A DNA stretch of 8,180 bases from the NCBI GenBank assembly GCA_937895985.1, contig CALBKL010000059.1, positions 1-8,180 on the forward strand, given 5' to 3'. This stretch comes from an uncultured Solobacterium sp. Its GTDB lineage: Bacteria; Bacillota_I; Bacilli_A; Erysipelotrichales; Erysipelotrichaceae. The notes under the pieces were generated by a model. That model had not been told where the DNA came from. It did not search any database and saw nothing but the letters and a program-made list of their open reading frames with translations. The stretch's first letter is position 1. Each line of letters begins with the position of its first letter. The position numbers and the translations under genes were made by a program. This document shows positions 1 to 6,763 of this stretch, piece after piece.

Positions 1-1229
1 GCATTGTTATAAGTGTAAGAAGTTGTATTCCCGTGGTTTGGTAATGTATAGCAAATAATATGGATATCCGGCACTAACTTTCTTGCTTGATGACATACAA
101 GTAATGCAAGTGTACTATCCAAACCACCCGAAATACCGATCACAAGATTCTTAATTCCGGTAGAACGAACGCGTGTTGCTAAACCATTTGCTTGAATCTC
201 TAAGATTTTCATACAACGTCGACCACGCTCTTCATCATCGACTGGCACAAATGGATTACGATTGACTACATAGTCTTCCTTGCGTAAAGCATCTACTAAT
301 TCATCTACTGTAATTTCATCTTGATTTGCGATTGGTTTAATCGAAACATCGACATATACATAATCATCATGATTTTCTTCCAAATCAAATGTTGTCTGGT
401 GACGGCGATTCTTTTCAATGGACTCTAAATCAATGACTACAGTTTCAACCTTTGTATCTTCTGGGAAGATGGAATCTTTTAACAGGCGTCCATTGCAGGC
501 AATCATACTATGACCAGAGAATACGAGGTCCGTACTACTTTCATCCGTTGCACTAGAAACATAAAGATAAGCACAATAACAACTAGCGCTCTGTTGTAAT
601 ACCATCGTACGACGATAGTCCTGCTTACCAATGATTTCATCAGAAGCAGATAGATTCGCGATGATATTAGCACCCGCAAGACATGCATGCGTACTTGGTT
701 TATCAGGCACCCACAAATCCTCACAGATATCTAGACCCACGATAGCTCCGCTACGGTTATCACATGCTAGTATGTTTCTGCCAAATGGGATAAACTCATC
801 ACCTAACTGAATCATTTGGCTAACGATATTCTTACCACTTGTAAACCATCTACTTTCATAAAACTCACTGTACGTTGGAAGATTGATCTTAGGCACAATA
901 CCTACAATGACACCTTCTGAAATATATACTGCACAATTATATAAATGGTTTTCAAAACGTAACGGCGCACCAACCACAACCGTTAGTCCTTCTAGTTTAT
1001 TTGACGCATTGGCTATCTTAAATAGTCCATCTTCTACTGCATCTAGCAGTGTAAACTGTCCAAATAAATCGCCACAAGTATATCCTGTCAAACATAATTC
1101 TGGATATACTAAGAATCCTGCATCCGCATTTTCATTCATTGTTTGGATGATTTGTGTAACATTATATGTGACATTCGCTACTTTCATCCTTGGTACAACA
1201 GTACCGACTTTTATCATTCTATTTTTCAT
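1..1229 (-). CDS. nadE: Glutamine-dependent NAD+ synthetase, N-terminal 409 codons (3' end outside window)
   Basis: Catalyses the last step of NAD synthesis, the ATP-dependent amidation of nicotinate adenine dinucleotide, using ammonia released from glutamine. The N-terminal nitrilase-type glutaminase domain (about residues 5-270) has the full Glu-Lys-Cys triad: E44 in YPELCLTGY, K114 in VPKINLP and C169 in GLDICEDLW. The synthetase domain begins near residue 320, and its PP-loop SGGLDST is at residues 367-373. The frame is still open at base 1; full-length relatives have roughly 640 residues, so about a third is missing. I chose the ATG at 1229 because GAGG (1236-1239) lies 6 nt upstream. 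It overlaps the end of nadD by 11 bp, so translation is probably coupled. The glutaminase domain means the enzyme need not depend on free ammonia. Last visible gene of the nrtR-pncA-pncB-nadD-nadE operon. Identification is very secure. Confidence 0.97.
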   Translation of the reverse strand, partial: MKNRMIKVGTVVPRMKVANVTYNVTQIIQTMNENADAGFLVYPELCLTGYTCGDLFGQFTLLDAVEDGLFKIANASNKLEGLTVVVGAPLRFENHLYNCAVYISEGVIVGIVPKINLPTYSEFYESRWFTSGKNIVSQMIQLGDEFIPFGRNILACDNRSGAIVGLDICEDLWVPDKPSTHACLAGANIIANLSASDEIIGKQDYRRTMVLQQSASCYCAYLYVSSATDESSTDLVFSGHSMIACNGRLLKDSIFPEDTKVETVVIDLESIEKNRRHQTTFDLEENHDDYVYVDVSIKPIANQDEITVDELVDALRKEDYVVNRNPFVPVDDEERGRRCMKILEIQANGLATRVRSTGIKNLVIGISGGLDSTLALLVCHQARKLVPDIHIICYTLPNHGNTTSYTYNN

Positions 1230-1851
1230 GATTATCCTCGCTAAAAAGGTAACTACTTAAACCATGTAATTCTTTTGGCAATATATCCTGTAGGATTTGT
1301 ATCGCATCTTTTGCGATGAGAAACTGCTTACGTGCTTCGCTAGAAGAAATATGATGATATTCCTTTGGCGTATGTACGATTTCAATGTATTGAGAAAGAC
1401 TAGAGAGATAGGAATCATTTAAGATCATCTTTTCGCAATCATCATCGTATCTTGCCATACATACAATGCCAAATTCCTTCGCAATCTCCTCTACATGTTT
1501 CCAACCAGTTTTTAATTCTGGTAACTTATCAGAGCCAAATAATAACTTGCATGCATATCCCTTCTTTTTTAGATAACAGAGCGTTTGATATGTACGTGGT
1601 TGGCTTTCTTCTTTTAACTCATAGTCACTGACCATAAGCTTTGGATGTGCTTTACAAATACTTTCTAGCATTGCTAGTCGCTCTGTATCATGAAAGGCAA
1701 AGTTCTTTGCTTGATCATGTTCGATATAGCTCATCTTACTAGGCATAAAGATAACCTTTGTAGCACCTGTTTTTTCACAAGCATATTCTGCTAGTTCGAT
1801 ATGAGCTTTCGTTGGTGGATTAAAGGCTCCCCCAAATAACAGGTAACTCAA
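1219..1851 (-). CDS. nadD: Nicotinate-nucleotide adenylyltransferase, TTG start
   Basis: Transfers AMP from ATP to nicotinate mononucleotide, giving nicotinate adenine dinucleotide, the substrate of the next gene's product. It has 210 residues, normal for the family. The nucleotidyltransferase signature GGAFNPPTKAH is at residues 7-17. T14 stands where many bacterial NadD proteins have the first His of HxGH; T is an accepted variant in the superfamily. The second signature ISSSEAR is at 168-174 (family ISSTxxR), followed by the usual C-terminal LPKELHGLSSYLF. The start is TTG: the next in-frame Met lies after the nucleotide-binding motif, and a strong GGAGG (1858-1862) sits 6 nt upstream. The TTG overlaps the pncB stop as TTGA, a 4-bp overlap typical of translational coupling. 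Middle enzyme of the NAD operon. Confidence is high. Confidence 0.95.
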   Translation of the reverse strand: MSYLLFGGAFNPPTKAHIELAEYACEKTGATKVIFMPSKMSYIEHDQAKNFAFHDTERLAMLESICKAHPKLMVSDYELKEESQPRTYQTLCYLKKKGYACKLLFGSDKLPELKTGWKHVEEIAKEFGIVCMARYDDDCEKMILNDSYLSSLSQYIEIVHTPKEYHHISSSEARKQFLIAKDAIQILQDILPKELHGLSSYLFSEDNHEK

Positions 1852-3365
1852 ATGATGCCTCCATGGAGTTTCTCATATAACTCCTCTCTGAGTTTCGCTA
1901 CAGCAGGTGTTAAGTCTACATAGTGCTTATGAGGCATCTCTGTACGTAATTCAGATTCCCAAACACGATACTGTAGTTGTTCCTTTACATATTCCTTCTT
2001 TGCACGAATATCTGGTAAATCTAGAACAATTTCACCATTTAACATATGTGGAATTAAAATCTTCTCTACGTGACTTGGAATAATTGTCTTACGTCTTTCA
2101 AAGGCATCTGGATCAAGGTTAACAACCTCTACAGGCTTACCGTTTTCAATTACTTCTGTATCAAGGGAGATAATATCACACTGTCCCTTTCCTTCTTCAT
2201 CAAATACACGCCAAGCCATTAGTTTGCCTGGAATAATTGCCTTACTAGAAGAATCAGAACACTTCATCTTTGGTGTATAACTACCATCCTTTTCTTTAAC
2301 GGCTACTAACTTATATACACCACCAAAGACAGGATCTGTCGCAGCCGTAATGAGTTTTTCACCGACGCCATAGAAATCAAACTTTGCATGTTCATAGAGT
2401 TCCATATTTGCCATCTTCTTTTCATCTAATGAGTTAGATGCGACAAGTTTGATATATGGCTTGCCTGCTTCATCTAGAGCACGGCGTAAACGCTTATAAC
2501 CACGTGCTAAGTCACCAGAATCAATACGTGCACTCTTAACACGCTTATTTGGATCATTTGGATACTTCGCAATCAACTCATCATCTAATTGAATTAAATG
2601 AGGAAGTCCTGAATCAAAGATACTATAAGTATCTAGTAACAATGAGACATTTTCAGGATAAGTTTCCGCATAGGCACGGAAAGCATCCATCTCAGTTGGG
2701 AAAAATTCGATATAACTATGTGCAACTGTACCAACAGCCTTCACATCAGGTCCATACTTCATCTCCGCAAGGCAGTTAGCAGTACCGATACAGCCACCTA
2801 AGATGGCCGCATAGGCGCCATCATTACCTGCAGACATACCCTGTGCACGACGTGTTCCAAATTCCATGACATTCCTTGGTGTCTTATTACTTAGTCCAGT
2901 AATACGTGTTGCCTTTGTGGCAATCAAGGAATGAAAATTCATTGTCTGTAATAGATAGGTTTCAATTAGGACTGCACCTACCATATCACACTCAATACGT
3001 ACCATTGGTACCTGAGGATAACATACAGTACCCTCACGCAACATGTACACATCACCCTTCCACTGATAGTGACGTAGATATTCGCAGAATTCTGGACTCA
3101 TACCCTTGGTTAATAACCACTGAATATCAAAGTCTGTAAAGTGATAGTTCTTTAAGAAACGTAATAACTTCTGTTGACCACAGCTAATTGCATATCCACC
3201 ATCATCTGGGTTATCTCTAAAGAACATGTTAAATACCATGATGGTATCTTTATATCCATGCATGAATAATGAGTTTGCCATGGAAAATTCATAGAAATCT
3301 GTGACCATCGCAGGATTATCATAATCTTCATCTGGGATATATGGTTCTACTTGAATGTTGTTCAT
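1848..3365 (-). CDS. pncB: Nicotinate phosphoribosyltransferase
   Basis: Joins nicotinate to PRPP to form nicotinate mononucleotide, with ATP-driven turnover; this is the entry point of niacin salvage. It has 505 residues, slightly long for the bacterial enzyme but within family range. Visible family blocks: TDFYEFSMAN (22-31) at the N-terminus, EFGTRRAQG (168-176), the GTVAHS block (212-217) whose H216 corresponds to the phosphorylated histidine, RIDSGD (280-285) for phosphoribosyl/nicotinate binding, and FYGVGEKLITA further on. The ATG at 3365 is preceded by GAGG at a 7-nt spacing. It lies 9 bp after the pncA stop and overlaps nadD by 4 bp, so it is an internal operon gene. No missing motif or frameshift is seen. 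Confidence 0.98.
   Translation of the reverse strand: MNNIQVEPYIPDEDYDNPAMVTDFYEFSMANSLFMHGYKDTIMVFNMFFRDNPDDGGYAISCGQQKLLRFLKNYHFTDFDIQWLLTKGMSPEFCEYLRHYQWKGDVYMLREGTVCYPQVPMVRIECDMVGAVLIETYLLQTMNFHSLIATKATRITGLSNKTPRNVMEFGTRRAQGMSAGNDGAYAAILGGCIGTANCLAEMKYGPDVKAVGTVAHSYIEFFPTEMDAFRAYAETYPENVSLLLDTYSIFDSGLPHLIQLDDELIAKYPNDPNKRVKSARIDSGDLARGYKRLRRALDEAGKPYIKLVASNSLDEKKMANMELYEHAKFDFYGVGEKLITAATDPVFGGVYKLVAVKEKDGSYTPKMKCSDSSSKAIIPGKLMAWRVFDEEGKGQCDIISLDTEVIENGKPVEVVNLDPDAFERRKTIIPSHVEKILIPHMLNGEIVLDLPDIRAKKEYVKEQLQYRVWESELRTEMPHKHYVDLTPAVAKLREELYEKLHGGII
1858..1862 (-). promoter_or_regulatory. Shine-Dalgarno GGAGG for nadD, inside the pncB 3' end
   Basis: GGAGG on the minus strand, 6 nt before the TTG start of nadD. 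It lies within the last codons of pncB (His-Gly-Gly-Ile-Ile-stop). Its strength and spacing support TTG as the real start and suggest that ribosomes finishing pncB re-initiate on nadD. Confidence 0.8.
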
Positions 3366-3374
3366 ATCATTTCC

Positions 3375-3893
3375 TCATTTTTCTATTTCAATCTGACAAG
3401 AAGCCATTACATCGAGTGCTTCCTTTTGTTTGTCTATTGTTGTTGCTGCACATGCTTGCGCTAAAACAGTTATCTTTGTGTTTGGCAGATGTGTACGTAA
3501 TAGTAAAGCATTTGTCACAACACAAATATCTGTACAGATACCAATTAATACAATTTCTTCTGGAGCTAGTTTCTGTAGTTCAACTGCTAGATTGAGTGAT
3601 CCAAAGGTATCCTTCTCAAATATTTTAGCACTACGTTTATGAAGTGCTTCTTCAATACTCTTTGGAAATCTCCAACCCTCTGTACCTTTGATGCAGTGTA
3701 CAACCGGTAAGTATTTACCTTCCAAGGTGTTTAGATAATTTGTATCATGTGTATCCTGTGTTGCGAATACCATATCATATTTAGGTGAGTTGATTTCATC
3801 AACCATCTTTGCAAGAGCTGCCTTTGCCTCTTTTGTTCCAAGAGAGCCTGATACAAAATCATTTTGAATATCAATTGCGATAAGTATTTTCAT
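3375..3893 (-). CDS. pncA: Nicotinamidase (isochorismatase-fold cysteine hydrolase)
   Basis: Deamidates nicotinamide to nicotinate, feeding PncB. The 172-residue length is close to known PncA proteins. The Asp-Lys-Cys catalytic triad is D8 (AIDIQNDF), K94 (EKDTFGS) and C124 (GICTDICVVTNA). Metal ligands fit D47 and H49 (QDTHD) and H66 (VVHCIKGTEGW). Start ATG at 3893 shares one base with the nrtR stop (TAATG), and GGAG lies 8 nt upstream. Other isochorismatase-fold amidases share this architecture. The C-TDIC motif, the metal site and the position directly before pncB make nicotinamidase the clear choice. Confidence 0.95.
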   Translation of the reverse strand: MKILIAIDIQNDFVSGSLGTKEAKAALAKMVDEINSPKYDMVFATQDTHDTNYLNTLEGKYLPVVHCIKGTEGWRFPKSIEEALHKRSAKIFEKDTFGSLNLAVELQKLAPEEIVLIGICTDICVVTNALLLRTHLPNTKITVLAQACAATTIDKQKEALDVMASCQIEIEK

Positions 3894-4753
3894 TATAACG
3901 TCTCCTTTACAAATGGTAGTAATGGATTAAAGCTATAGGTCGCGACTTTTCTACCGTTTACAATCGTTGTACTACCTGTAGCTACTAACATCTTTTTAAT
4001 ATCCCGTCGAAAGTTACCTGTATCAACTGGGTGATTGACAATAGCCTCATAGACTTCCTGAATCTCACGTAGTGTACATTCCTTCGGTAACAGGTTAAAC
4101 ATAATACCTGTAGAAGCTGCACGATTACGTACAACATCAATTGCCATATTAATCGCTTTGATGTGATCTGCTGCTAGTTTCGCATTTGAACTTTCTAATA
4201 ACTTGGATCTTGTCTGTACATAGTTATCACAGGCAGTATCGTAAATCTCATAACGTAGATGAATGCCTTTTTCTTCTTCATCTAACATTAATACACTCTT
4301 ACGCTCATACCCATCCGATGTCGTTGTAATCTTTTGGATGGTAAACCAACCTGTATCCATCGCATCATCACCAGCAGATGTCATCTTAATATTTTCAGCC
4401 GGTGTCATAGACAAATAAACTGTCGTAATCACACGTGTACGTGGATCACGGTCCGCATTTCCAAATGTATATAATTGTCTAAAGTACGTCGAATCAAAAA
4501 GATTGGTTTCCTCTTCTAATTCTCGTTTCATTGCGGTATCCAAATCTTCATCAAAATTCACAAAACCGCCAGGCATAGCCCAATCATGAATAAATGGATG
4601 ATCCTTACGTTTGACTAATAACACCTTTAACTTCCCCTTTAATACTGTTAATAAAATCATATCAACTGTATTACTCGGCCTTCGGTACTTTGTCTCATCA
4701 TAGCGAGCAAGGAATTCCTTTAGTGTTTCACCACGTTCATTTTTTTCTTCCAT
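3893..4753 (-). CDS. nrtR: NrtR-type Nudix/winged-helix regulator of NAD metabolism
   Basis: Transcriptional regulator of NAD genes; family members are usually repressors whose DNA binding responds to ADP-ribose or related NAD-derived ligands. It has 286 residues. Residues about 28-175 form a Nudix domain with a nearly complete box: G63, E69, R77-E78-L79, E81-E82, and N84 where Gly is usual. The family block YTFGNADRDPRTRV is at 95-108. Residues about 215-276 are the C-terminal winged helix, with CTLREIQEVYEAI (226-238), NFRRD (247-251) and NGRKVATYSF. ATG at 4753 follows AAGGAG at 5 nt. It is the first gene of the operon, directly behind a strong promoter with a perfect palindrome at the transcription start, so autoregulation is likely. 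An ordinary ADP-ribose pyrophosphatase is less likely because of the DNA-binding tail and context. Confidence 0.94.
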   Translation of the reverse strand: MEEKNERGETLKEFLARYDETKYRRPSNTVDMILLTVLKGKLKVLLVKRKDHPFIHDWAMPGGFVNFDEDLDTAMKRELEEETNLFDSTYFRQLYTFGNADRDPRTRVITTVYLSMTPAENIKMTSAGDDAMDTGWFTIQKITTTSDGYERKSVLMLDEEEKGIHLRYEIYDTACDNYVQTRSKLLESSNAKLAADHIKAINMAIDVVRNRAASTGIMFNLLPKECTLREIQEVYEAIVNHPVDTGNFRRDIKKMLVATGSTTIVNGRKVATYSFNPLLPFVKETL

Positions 4754-4763
4754 GGCTTCTCCT

Positions 4764-4782
4764 TATAGTCATTTTGACTATA
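4764..4782. promoter_or_regulatory. Perfect palindrome, probable NrtR operator
   Basis: TATAGTCA - TTT - TGACTATA: two exact 8-bp inverted arms with a 3-bp spacer. It starts 3 bp downstream of the -10 box, covers the predicted transcription start and touches the first base of the nrtR Shine-Dalgarno (4759-4764). A dimeric repressor bound here would block initiation. Assignment to NrtR is inferred from its position before nrtR and the NAD genes and from the symmetry expected for a dimeric winged-helix protein. Confidence 0.75.
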
Positions 4783-4785
4783 TAT

Positions 4786-4813
4786 ATTATAATCTACTTT
4801 TCTTGTTTGTCAA
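4786..4813 (-). promoter_or_regulatory. Sigma-A-type promoter of the nrtR-pncAB-nadDE operon
   Basis: The minus strand reads TTGACA (4808-4813), a 16-bp spacer, then TATAAT (4786-4791). Both boxes match the housekeeping consensus exactly. The predicted start is near 4779, giving a short leader of about 25 nt before the nrtR ATG. Such a strong promoter fits an operon held down by a repressor. Confidence 0.85.
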
Positions 4814-4842
4814 AAAAAGTGATTGCTTGATTACAATCACTT
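4812..4842 (-). terminator. Rho-independent terminator of the membrane-protein gene
   Basis: On the minus strand, a 9-bp stem (AAGTGATTG / CAATCACTT; arms 4834-4842 and 4817-4825) with an 8-nt loop is followed by a run of T down to 4812. The first arm contains the stop codon of the upstream gene (4837-4839). The T-run overlaps the -35 box of the NAD operon promoter. Confidence 0.8.
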
Positions 4843-5328
4843 CTTCATACGCTTATATTTATTGCCAACTTTTTCCTTCATAAAAGCTAGTACATCTGCT
4901 TTTTGTTCGAACTCATACTCTACAAGTTCTACATTTGTGCTTTCTTTCTTTGAAGATGATGTTAGATATAGATTAAAGAACTTCTTATCATCCTTATAAT
5001 CATAACCACTGAGTTCCTTCCATGCATGGAATTTACCATTGGTTACATAACCTTCTTCCCCAATACCATCTTTCGCTAACCAATACGCAACAATCGCAAC
5101 AATGATAACGATAACACGTAAGATATCAAAAACAGTAATCGTATTACCAATCAAAGAAACTAACGTTAAACCTACAATTACTATGAGAGTGATCTTCGTC
5201 GCATCCCATTGTCTTCCTGCATACTTAATCTTTCCCTTTGTATTGGCTAAACGATAAAACATCAAACCTGCAAATGCGCCGAATGCTAATGTAACTAATA
5301 AGTTTCCGTAGAATAATGGCTGATTCAT
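4837..5328 (-). CDS. Small three-helix membrane protein with DUF5673-like C-terminal domain
   Basis: Function unknown. From the ATG at 5328 the protein has 163 residues. Three hydrophobic segments (about 8-25, 46-62 and 67-85) are followed by a soluble tail of about 78 residues with the pattern DGIGEEGYVTNGKFHAWKEL (87-106) and alternating beta-like strands. This resembles small Bacillota membrane proteins annotated DUF5673; that label is from memory and moderate. A longer reading from TTG at 5355 is possible. I prefer 5328 because GAGG (5337-5340) lies 8 nt before it and the predicted transcription start falls at about the TTG. It is monocistronic: own promoter upstream, terminator overlapping its stop. 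Nothing ties it to NAD metabolism except position. Confidence 0.75.
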   Translation of the reverse strand: MNQPLFYGNLLVTLAFGAFAGLMFYRLANTKGKIKYAGRQWDATKITLIVIVGLTLVSLIGNTITVFDILRVIVIIVAIVAYWLAKDGIGEEGYVTNGKFHAWKELSGYDYKDDKKFFNLYLTSSSKKESTNVELVEYEFEQKADVLAFMKEKVGNKYKRMKK

Positions 5329-5336
5329 TTTCATTT

Positions 5337-5340
5337 CCTC
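5337..5340 (-). promoter_or_regulatory. Shine-Dalgarno GAGG that decides the start of the membrane-protein gene
   Basis: GAGG lies 8 nt before the ATG at 5328 and only 2 nt before the in-frame ATG at 5334. The upstream TTG at 5355 has no such site. This favours the 163-residue form. Confidence 0.65.
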
Positions 5341-5360
5341 ACATACTAATAACAATTTTC

Positions 5361-5369
5361 ATTATACCA
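5361..5369 (-). promoter_or_regulatory. Extended -10 promoter for the membrane-protein gene
   Basis: The minus strand reads TGGTATAAT, an exact TATAAT with the TGn extension. No good -35 box is seen at 16-18 bp, which extended -10 promoters tolerate. The predicted start is near 5354, leaving a leader of about 26 nt. Confidence 0.6.
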
Positions 5370-5370
5370 T

Positions 5371-5434
5371 AGCAAATCTGAATAAGCACATCATCAAATT
5401 ATTTGAATTTTACATATATTCAGTATTACTTGCT
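5371..5434. repeat. Nested imperfect dyad between divergent genes
   Basis: Three nearly concentric inverted pairs: AGCAA (5371-5375) with TTGCT (5430-5434), CTGAATA (5378-5384) with TATTCAG (5417-5423), and CAAAT-T-ATTTG (5395-5405). It lies between the start of the leftward membrane-protein gene and the rightward HAD gene, and may be a regulator site or fold if transcribed. The AT-rich base composition makes chance a real alternative. Confidence 0.4.
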
Positions 5435-5458
5435 AATCTTCTTTGAACAAACTAAAAT
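5430..5458 (+). promoter_or_regulatory. Possible promoter of the HAD gene, implying a leaderless mRNA
   Basis: TTGCTA (5430-5435), a 17-bp spacer, then TAAAAT (5453-5458): 4 of 6 and 5 of 6 consensus matches. The expected start would fall at about the ATG at 5465. This fits the absence of any Shine-Dalgarno sequence there. A weaker alternative begins at TTGAAT (5403-5408). Confidence 0.35.
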
Positions 5459-5464
5459 ACATCT

Positions 5465-6295
5465 ATGACAAAAAAAGATATTAAACTCTTTGCAACAGAC
5501 TTAGATGGAACATTATTTGCTCGTCCCGCGCACTTAACGCAATACGCAACAGAAACGTTACGTATGCTAAGAGCGCAAGGTACACGTGTTGCAATCTGTA
5601 CTGGCCGTCATTACGAACGTATTCTGAATGGCTTTCCAAATGATATCTATGACTATATCATTTCCAACAATGGCCAAGACATTTACTTTGTAAAAGAGAA
5701 TGAACATATCACTCTTCCAGTATTAACAAAAGAAGAGATTCATGGTCTACTTCCACTTGCGGAAAAGTACCCTGTCATCCTAATGGCATCTACGGATAAA
5801 GATTTTCTAACAACAGGTTCAAAAAAGAACTATATTGCATTAACTATATTCCGTCTATGCATGCAAGTGCGTGACTTGATTCAACATGGTCACATTCAAA
5901 AAGCAGATATCGATTTCAATCTTGAAAACCTCGAAAATAAATATATTATCAAGATTTGTTTCTCAGGTACTGCAGGTACACTCAAAAAACTTGCCAAAGA
6001 GATTCCTACGGATAAATACTCAGTATTCTTTGTCAATTCTAACTGGTTAGAGGTTCAACCACATGGGATTGATAAAGGCAATGGTCTTCGTATGATTATG
6101 GAACGTGAGAATATCTTACCCGAACAAGTCTGTGCAATTGGTGATGGTGAAAATGATTTGGCCATGCTAGAGGTTGCGGGTGTAAAGGTTGCGATGGGCA
6201 ATGCAATGCCATGTCTAAAAGAAATTGCGACTGACCATGCAGAACACTACTTCCAAGAAGGCTGTGCAAACTGGATTCGTAAGAATCTACTATAG
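5465..6295 (+). CDS. HAD-superfamily, Cof-type sugar-phosphate phosphatase
   Basis: Likely a cytoplasmic Mg2+-dependent phosphatase acting on sugar phosphates or similar small metabolites; the substrate cannot be read from the sequence. It has 276 residues, normal for the Cof/YidA-like subfamily with a C2 cap. All four HAD motifs are present: D12-L-D14-G-T (I), T46 in CTGR (II), K204 in GIDKGNGL (III) and GDGENDLAML (226-235) with D227 and D231 (IV). The cap lies between motifs II and III. An in-frame TAA at 5453 blocks any upstream start, and motif I is too close to the N-terminus for a later one. No Shine-Dalgarno is visible. Probably co-transcribed with the helical-protein gene 40 bp downstream. 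Confidence 0.93.
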   Translation: MTKKDIKLFATDLDGTLFARPAHLTQYATETLRMLRAQGTRVAICTGRHYERILNGFPNDIYDYIISNNGQDIYFVKENEHITLPVLTKEEIHGLLPLAEKYPVILMASTDKDFLTTGSKKNYIALTIFRLCMQVRDLIQHGHIQKADIDFNLENLENKYIIKICFSGTAGTLKKLAKEIPTDKYSVFFVNSNWLEVQPHGIDKGNGLRMIMERENILPEQVCAIGDGENDLAMLEVAGVKVAMGNAMPCLKEIATDHAEHYFQEGCANWIRKNLL

Positions 6296-6335
6296 AAAAG
6301 ATTCACTTTCTGATAAACAGGAGTAAACTAAAATT

Positions 6336-6752
6336 ATGAATACATTAGAAAACGATATTACAGAAGCCATCTTCGCAGCCGAAGATGCACTACAACACTT
6401 GTATCAAGCAAAAAAATTCCTCAAGAAAGCAAGAAACTGGGGTTTATTTGATATCTTTGCAGGTGGTTTCATCACCTCTATCATCAAGCACAATCATATC
6501 GAAAACGCACAGGAAGAAATCAGATATGCAAAGGTTGCTTTAGAGAATCTAACTCGTGAATTACAAGATGTAGGAGATTATATTACAGTTGATATTGAGA
6601 TTGATACTTTTGCAAAAGTTACAGACTACCTTCTCGATAACTTCGTCTCAGACATCTATGTTCAATCCAAAATCAACAACGCAAGTCAGCAAGTTGATGA
6701 CGCAATCTATGAAACAGAAAAGATTCTAAACGTACTAAAAAATGCACAATAG
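6336..6752 (+). CDS. Small helical protein of unknown function
   Basis: 138 residues that I cannot assign to a named family. It is predicted mostly alpha-helical with heptad-like stretches (about 5-33, 52-80 and 112-137). A central glycine-containing hydrophobic stretch, NWGLFDIFAGGFITSII (34-50), is too short and polar at its edges to be a confident membrane span. The aromatic-Gly-x-x-Asp and Gly-Gly pattern flanked by basic residues recalls hypothetical proteins seen in other Bacillota, but no function is known to me. AGGAG (6319-6323) lies 12 nt before the ATG, longer than usual. It lies 40 bp after the HAD gene on the same strand and probably shares its transcript. Its stop codon sits inside the terminator hairpin. 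Confidence 0.75.
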   Translation: MNTLENDITEAIFAAEDALQHLYQAKKFLKKARNWGLFDIFAGGFITSIIKHNHIENAQEEIRYAKVALENLTRELQDVGDYITVDIEIDTFAKVTDYLLDNFVSDIYVQSKINNASQQVDDAIYETEKILNVLKNAQ

Positions 6753-6763
6753 TGCATTTTTTT
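6737..6763. terminator. Bidirectional Rho-independent terminator between convergent genes
   Basis: AAAAAATGCAC (6737-6747), loop AATA, GTGCATTTTTT (6752-6762): a perfect 11-bp stem with A- and T-runs on either side, so it works on both strands. It contains the stop of the helical-protein gene (6750-6752) and overlaps the stop of the convergent hydrolase (6762-6764). Confidence 0.85.

Noticed and set aside
503..724. Minus-strand frame of 73 codons
   Set aside because: It lies in another frame inside nadE, whose frame carries the catalytic motifs; composition is low-complexity and hydrophobic with no start signal.
883..1260. Plus-strand frame of 125 codons
   Set aside because: It is antisense to the nadE glutaminase domain and the nadD end; no Shine-Dalgarno or recognisable domain.
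1624..1632. GTCA-C-TGAC palindrome within nadD
   Set aside because: Short, intragenic, wrong spacing compared with the 8-3-8 site, and not near a promoter.
3341..3642. Plus-strand frames antisense to pncA
   Set aside because: They are mirror frames of a well-supported nicotinamidase gene.
5329..5355. Longer start (TTG at 5355) for the membrane protein
   Set aside because: The predicted transcription start falls at about this codon, there is no Shine-Dalgarno before it, and a well-spaced GAGG serves the ATG at 5328.
5650..5657. TGACTATA, equal to one arm of the candidate NrtR operator
   Set aside because: It is a single half-site inside the HAD coding region with no opposite arm nearby; likely chance.
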